Assembly (NCBI GenBank): GCA_027922465.2
Contig: BQMF02000061.1
Span: forward strand, 248,001 to 312,000
DNA from: Turritopsis dohrnii
Taxonomy: Eukaryota > Cnidaria > Hydrozoa > Anthoathecata > Oceaniidae
DNA length: 64,000 nucleotides
Reading direction: 5' to 3'
Below are positions 59,453 through 64,000 of this stretch, piece by piece (positions within the stretch are counted from its first letter, which is position 1; each line of letters opens with the position of its first letter). The position numbers were made by a program, and so were the translations under genes. The notes beneath the pieces were generated by a model. That model was not told where the DNA came from. It did no database searches and saw nothing but the letters and a program-made list of their open reading frames with translations.

Positions 59453-60538
59453 GCAAACAGAAGTGGTTTTAACAAAGTTCAATAATGTATAAGTGGCTTT
59501 AATACAATGTTAAAATGTATCAGATTCATCTATATATACCACAAATATTTCTAATTATCTACAAACAGCTTTCCTAATCCCTTCTACTGGTGCTACATGC
59601 TACAACAAACCTGCCAACTGAAATTTGTGCCAAAGAAAAATTTAACGATTTCAACTGAAGATGTAAAAAAAGCTGAATGAATTTTATAACTTTAAGCAAA
59701 CGCATGTATTGTTTTTATTATCAAAAAAAGCAAAGTTTGGGTGTAAAAATACACAACCAACTCGCCAAAATCAACACATAAAACTTTCAGATATGTACAA
59801 ACATTTAAGCTGCTATCTATATAATAATTTTGAGATTTTGTCAATATATCATGACAACAATATTGTATTAAATCATGAAAACATGAAATCAAAAATACAA
59901 ATGTCATAAAAGTTAATAACATAATAGGATAATATAATGAACATATAATGTATGTTCAAAATTGGCCGTCAGTTTGTGTTAACTCCCTCTTGAATAGCAT
60001 TGATTACTCACATAAAATCTAACTTGCTAATAAAATCAATATTTAAAAAAATTATCATTTTATGAGTCAAATTAAAAGCAGGAAGTTAGTGTTAGTGTTT
60101 TAGCTTGATTGATATCATGGAATATTCAATGTTTTTAATATACAGACAGTATATTGTGTTCGTAATTAAGAAGTTGTTCTTAGTTTGGAGCATTGCCCAT
60201 GCCATGACATTTTCTGCATCTTTTTGATCCCACACACACACAGTTCTTGTTTTCCTTGATTTTTTTCAGGGCTCTGTTCTCCCACTAAAAAAGTTTGGAC
60301 TTTTCTTGCTAAACCGTGCGAGAGAGTAACTATAGTCGTATGAAAAGAAAGACAAGTATGCTACAAAAAGCTGCAACACACACAGGTAATGCTAACTAGC
60401 TAACACCACACTCAATCAAAACGTTATATTATAAAACAAGAAAAAGCGGCACAAAAAATCGAAACGGATGCAAATAAAAGCATAAAGTCATTATAAAAGT
60501 AATAAATAAATGGAATCATTACTTCTTAAATTATTAAT
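59453..60538. other. No gene recognised
   Basis: AT-rich, with a short CACACACACACACA run near 60230. No supported frame. Confidence 0.5.
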
Positions 60539-61182
60539 AGGGCCAAATATAACACGGACTCGTGCTCAAAGTTTTCTTTCAGAGGGAATGCTATGGAGAA
60601 ATCGCGTCAAAACAAGGGGGCCATTTTGAATACTTTAGAATGCGCAATCGGTAAAATACTAAGTTACATCAGTTGTGCGATGTGGGCGCTGATGACAACG
60701 TGGGCGCTGGTGACGCTTGCGAGCTTAAGAGCAATCGCAACGGCCAACGAAGACGGCGACGTGTTTAAAAGAAAAGCTTTGTTTTCTATGTGGAATTTGA
60801 TTTGAAAGGGAGTCTACTACTTATGAGACCATTGGGAAAATTTTATAAGATAATTACATCACAGCGCGTTCTAATGCACAAAAGTCATGATTTGAAGTCG
60901 TACTGACAACGGAGACGTGATATTATAGAGAAAGCCTTTTCTCTTATGTAGATTTTATAGAAGTTCAATAACTTTCTAGTCGTTATAAGTTTATCGATTG
61001 AAAGAGTTCTCCAATAAAAGGAAGTTCTTCAAAATACTGTTCACAAGTACTTTTATTATTTTCTTCTTTTTGCTCACGTCGTCGTCCACGTTGCCGTTGT
61101 AGTTGCTTAAGCTTACTAATATTTTCTCGCTCGCTCCAGTTTTTTTAGCCCGCTCAATATTTTTGAAGAAATTACGGCCCTG
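60539..61182. mobile_element. Degenerate inverted-repeat element with AGGGCC ends
   Basis: AGGGCCAAATAT at the left faces ATTACGGCCCT at the right. Inner arms are also inverted: AGCTTAAGAGCAATCGCAAC near 60721 against GTTGTAGTTGCTTAAGCTTA near 61096, each next to GACGACG/CGTCGTC-like words. The 70-codon frame at 60593-60805 lies in the left arm and is unrecognised. Confidence 0.65.
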
Positions 61183-62978
61183 AAAACTTATTTGTTGGCT
61201 AATGGTGGAATCTAGTTTGTCTCCTTTTTGCGGTTTGTTATGGCGTTATATAAAATAATTTGGGCGTCCAATCACGATAAATTTTAAAAATAAAATGGTA
61301 GGTACAGATTTAGTGTTATAATCATCATTCTTGTTATTTTTGTATCTTTTTTGATCTGGAAAATAACTTTCATACTATAATACTATATATACTGTAATTG
61401 CAAAAGATAATAAATATGAGATAAGAAACAATTTATCAAAATATAACGTAGCACTAAGAAGCTTTTCCGCACCTGTGTGTAAAAAGTTGTGAAAATGAAT
61501 GGCAATAGCAATTAATTATCAATCTGATATATTATAATCTATTTATAGCATTACTTTGTATTAATGTTTTTGTTGGTTGATTTAAATTAATTTTCCAAAA
61601 CAAATTATGTCTTTCTTGTATGGAAGTTTGATTTCTTTTAAACTTGCATCATTGAGAGAAACAGACACTTTATGATCGTCTCCAAAATATCGATTAAAAT
61701 TCGCTTAATTTTATCGCTTATGATTTTTTTATTTAGCCATTGTAAACGAATATAATGTGAATCAAATCGCTAGAATATAAGCGCTTAAATTTAACCAAAC
61801 TTCCTATAAGCGAATGTTAATCGATTTGCGTATAAGCGATTAAGCGAATTGATCGATTTTGAAAAATACTTTGTTTGGAAATATTTTGTTTACATGCATG
61901 TATTTCTCTTGTTTCTCTTATTTTTCAGATGTTTCAGATTCAACCGGCAAAAAGATATAGCTTCTTCAAATTTGCCTAGTATTTTGTTTTCATTTTATCG
62001 ACGTATTACAACAAGATTTTTTCCGCTTTTTGAAAATTTTATCGTGATTGGGTCTATCAGTGGACAAGAAAGCTAAATTATGACATCACCCAAGCCAATG
62101 TTTTCACCACTCAAACACGAAACGTTTCAGATTTTGCTCGTGATGCTCACACTCACTGAAAATATTTTTCGAAAAGAAAATGTGAATAAAAACTAAAAAT
62201 CTTTACTATCGCCGTAATAAGATTATTTGTTTCATCCATGTTTCATATATGTGACCATCCAAGGGATTTTGATGACAAACGATATAAATAAAATAAAGTA
62301 ACGGTATTTTGTTAGAATATGAAAAGTGGGATTTAACTACTCACTACGTTTTGTTCCATTCAACGTCTATGTATGTTTATATTTTTCATATTCCCATGCG
62401 CCAGTTTTCGAAGTTGAACATAACCGGGAGTATTATATCTAATCTATTTTGCCAAATAAAAATAAAAAGTTTATGAAAAACATTTTTTATTGATAAAGAT
62501 GTCTACACTCTCAAAAGATGTTGTTGTTATCGCGACTTCCGCATTATTTTGAAAATTCAATGTGACGGATGTATAATTACAGGTAGCACGCGTTAGTGTT
62601 TAATAATGAACTGATTACCTGGTTCTTATTCAGTTAGAGATAAAAGAAACAAAAGTTTGCTCTCAGGTTTCTACAAATAGAAACCGTCTGCTATAATTCT
62701 TTTTTGTTTAAGTTGTTCTACTTTATGTAGACAGCGTCTTGCGAACGATTTTTACGTTGAGTCAAAATAGAGTAAATTTTCACTTATTAATTGACAAAAA
62801 ATCTATTGTGCCAACCCAGAGATGCAAGGAAAACGGCAATGCCGATCCCATTTAAGACCTACGTCGGCAAAATTTCGGGTTAGTGCTGTTCTGAAATTCT
62901 TTGAATTTTGTGGGCTGTTTTATTCACCAGAGTGGAGAAAGAGTACCATTCATATATATATTTTGATATTCTACTCTC
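61183..62978. other. No gene recognised; small TAAGCGAAT repeat at ~61690-61860
   Basis: Words such as ATTCGCTTA and TAAGCGAAT recur in both orientations at 61690-61860, probably a short worn MITE. Elsewhere the sequence is AT-rich without supported frames. Confidence 0.45.
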
Positions 62979-63684
62979 CAGCCCTCTGAATCGGCAATTC
63001 CCGAGGCAAATGCTGAGGCAAACAATATTTGCCTCGTCAAAAAAAATGCCGAGGCATTTTTATTACAAAAGAGAAAAATTTTTCTTTTTCTTTTTGAAAG
63101 AAAGATCGCTACGGAAAGTTTCATCGAAATAACAATGAATAACAATAACACGTCATGTTATTTTCAAACTTAAATACAGGTATTGCGTTCACGTACATAA
63201 TATCTAAAAAAACCTTTAAGAATTAGCGCATTTGCAGCTGATTTTTTTCCTTCCTCTTTGATTTATAATAACCAATAAAAATGTAAAAACAAAAGTAATT
63301 TTTTCTTCATGTAATTACTTATGAAAATGAAGTCCTTGCAAGTCTCGAAGTGTTTCGAAGGAACCATCTTTCATCGACATAAGCGATGCAATTTACCCGG
63401 AGCGTAAACTGATATTGACTTAAACGAAATACCTTTTATGTAAAGATTAACTGTATCTTTCATGTTTATTATGCATCTTCTTTTATTTAAAGATAGTTGT
63501 CTTCATCTCAATTGAAAAAAATAGTTTAAAGGCATCAAAAACATGTTTTTTATGTCCATTTTCATGTAAAAAGGAAAATAATAATAAAAAAAATTGCCGA
63601 GGCACTTTGGCATTTTGCCGAAGTAGTTTGAAATTGCCTCGGCAATTTTTTGCGGAGGTACTTTTTTCCTAATTCAGAGGGCTG
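62979..63684. mobile_element. TIR element, 706 bp, 6-bp target duplication
   Basis: CAGCCCTCTGAAT at the left and ATTCAGAGGGCTG at the right are inverted repeats. ACTCTC is duplicated at 62973-62978 and 63685-63690. Blocks of TGCCGAGGCA and TTGCCTCGGCAA lie at both subterminal ends. No transposase. Confidence 0.9.
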
Positions 63685-63910
63685 ACTCTCTTCTTGAATT
63701 AATAAAAAGGCCATTTAGAGCAAATTTTAATTCTCTAGCATTACATTTGAATACATTTATGCATCTACCCTTTAATTTCATCACCACAGCCGTTACATTA
63801 ATTTTTTTTGATGTTGTTGTTTTTCATCATTTTATTATATATTTGTATGGAAACAATTATACACATCAGTGAAGTTGATCTATGAAATTGTTAAAAGATA
63901 AAATATATAG

Positions 63911-64000
63911 CAGGCCTGTAAATAAGCGTCGGACATCGGACATTGTCCGGCAAGAAATGCGCTGCGTCCGACATGAGATCCTGTACTGCCGGACATGATG
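63911..64000 (+). mobile_element. Partial CAG-ended TIR element, cut by the window
   Basis: Starts CAGGCCTGTAAATAAGCGTC, then repeats CGGACAT and TGTCCGGCA words like those in the element at 56196. The rest lies beyond the window. Confidence 0.5.

Noticed and set aside
60593..60805. 70-codon plus-strand frame with possible membrane segment
   Set aside because: Lies inside one arm of an inverted-repeat element; no homology or initiation context supports it.

Overview
The window is nuclear DNA of an animal. It is AT-rich and intron-rich, with two split protein genes on the minus strand set in dense transposon debris. Both genes have clear animal families (an SLC6 amino-acid transporter and a NEK9-type kinase), their introns follow GT-AG, and most repeats are MITE-like elements, CR1/jockey-like LINE fragments, tRNA-derived SINEs and Helitron-like pieces. 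This mix suggests a marine invertebrate, most likely a cnidarian, but I cannot name the species. No bacterial operons, CRISPR arrays, rRNA or functional tRNA genes were seen.

Layout. 1-915: tandem satellite-like array with a two-unit higher-order period. 1-5.9 kb: degenerate repeats and a 3' LINE fragment. 5988-13299 (minus): complete nine-exon SLC6A15/17/18-like transporter, 627 codons, all junction phases consistent. 13.3-19.3 kb: no recognised gene; several inverted-repeat elements. 19302-54339 (minus): one very long gene whose 34 coding exons I could join in frame (at least 1451 codons). In protein order it has a DUF4347-like domain, a NEK9-type kinase, RCC1-type propeller repeats, a NEK9-like linker and a C-terminal coiled coil; its final coding exon is not certain. 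54.5-64 kb: no recognised gene; a series of non-autonomous TIR elements, one cut by the window end.

The large introns of the kinase gene act as a transposon trap. Between exons 6 and 8 lie two LINEs in opposite orientation whose 3' ends both face exon 7. One is split by a 1.9-kb palindromic element. A Helitron-like element, itself hit by a TTAA-target element, ends 27 bp from exon 8.

The two genes are adjacent on the same strand, with the transporter downstream of the kinase. Nothing in the sequence suggests that they work together: one imports neutral amino acids at a membrane, the other is probably a mitotic or ciliary kinase. The most unusual observation is the DUF4347-like domain joined to a NEK9 architecture.
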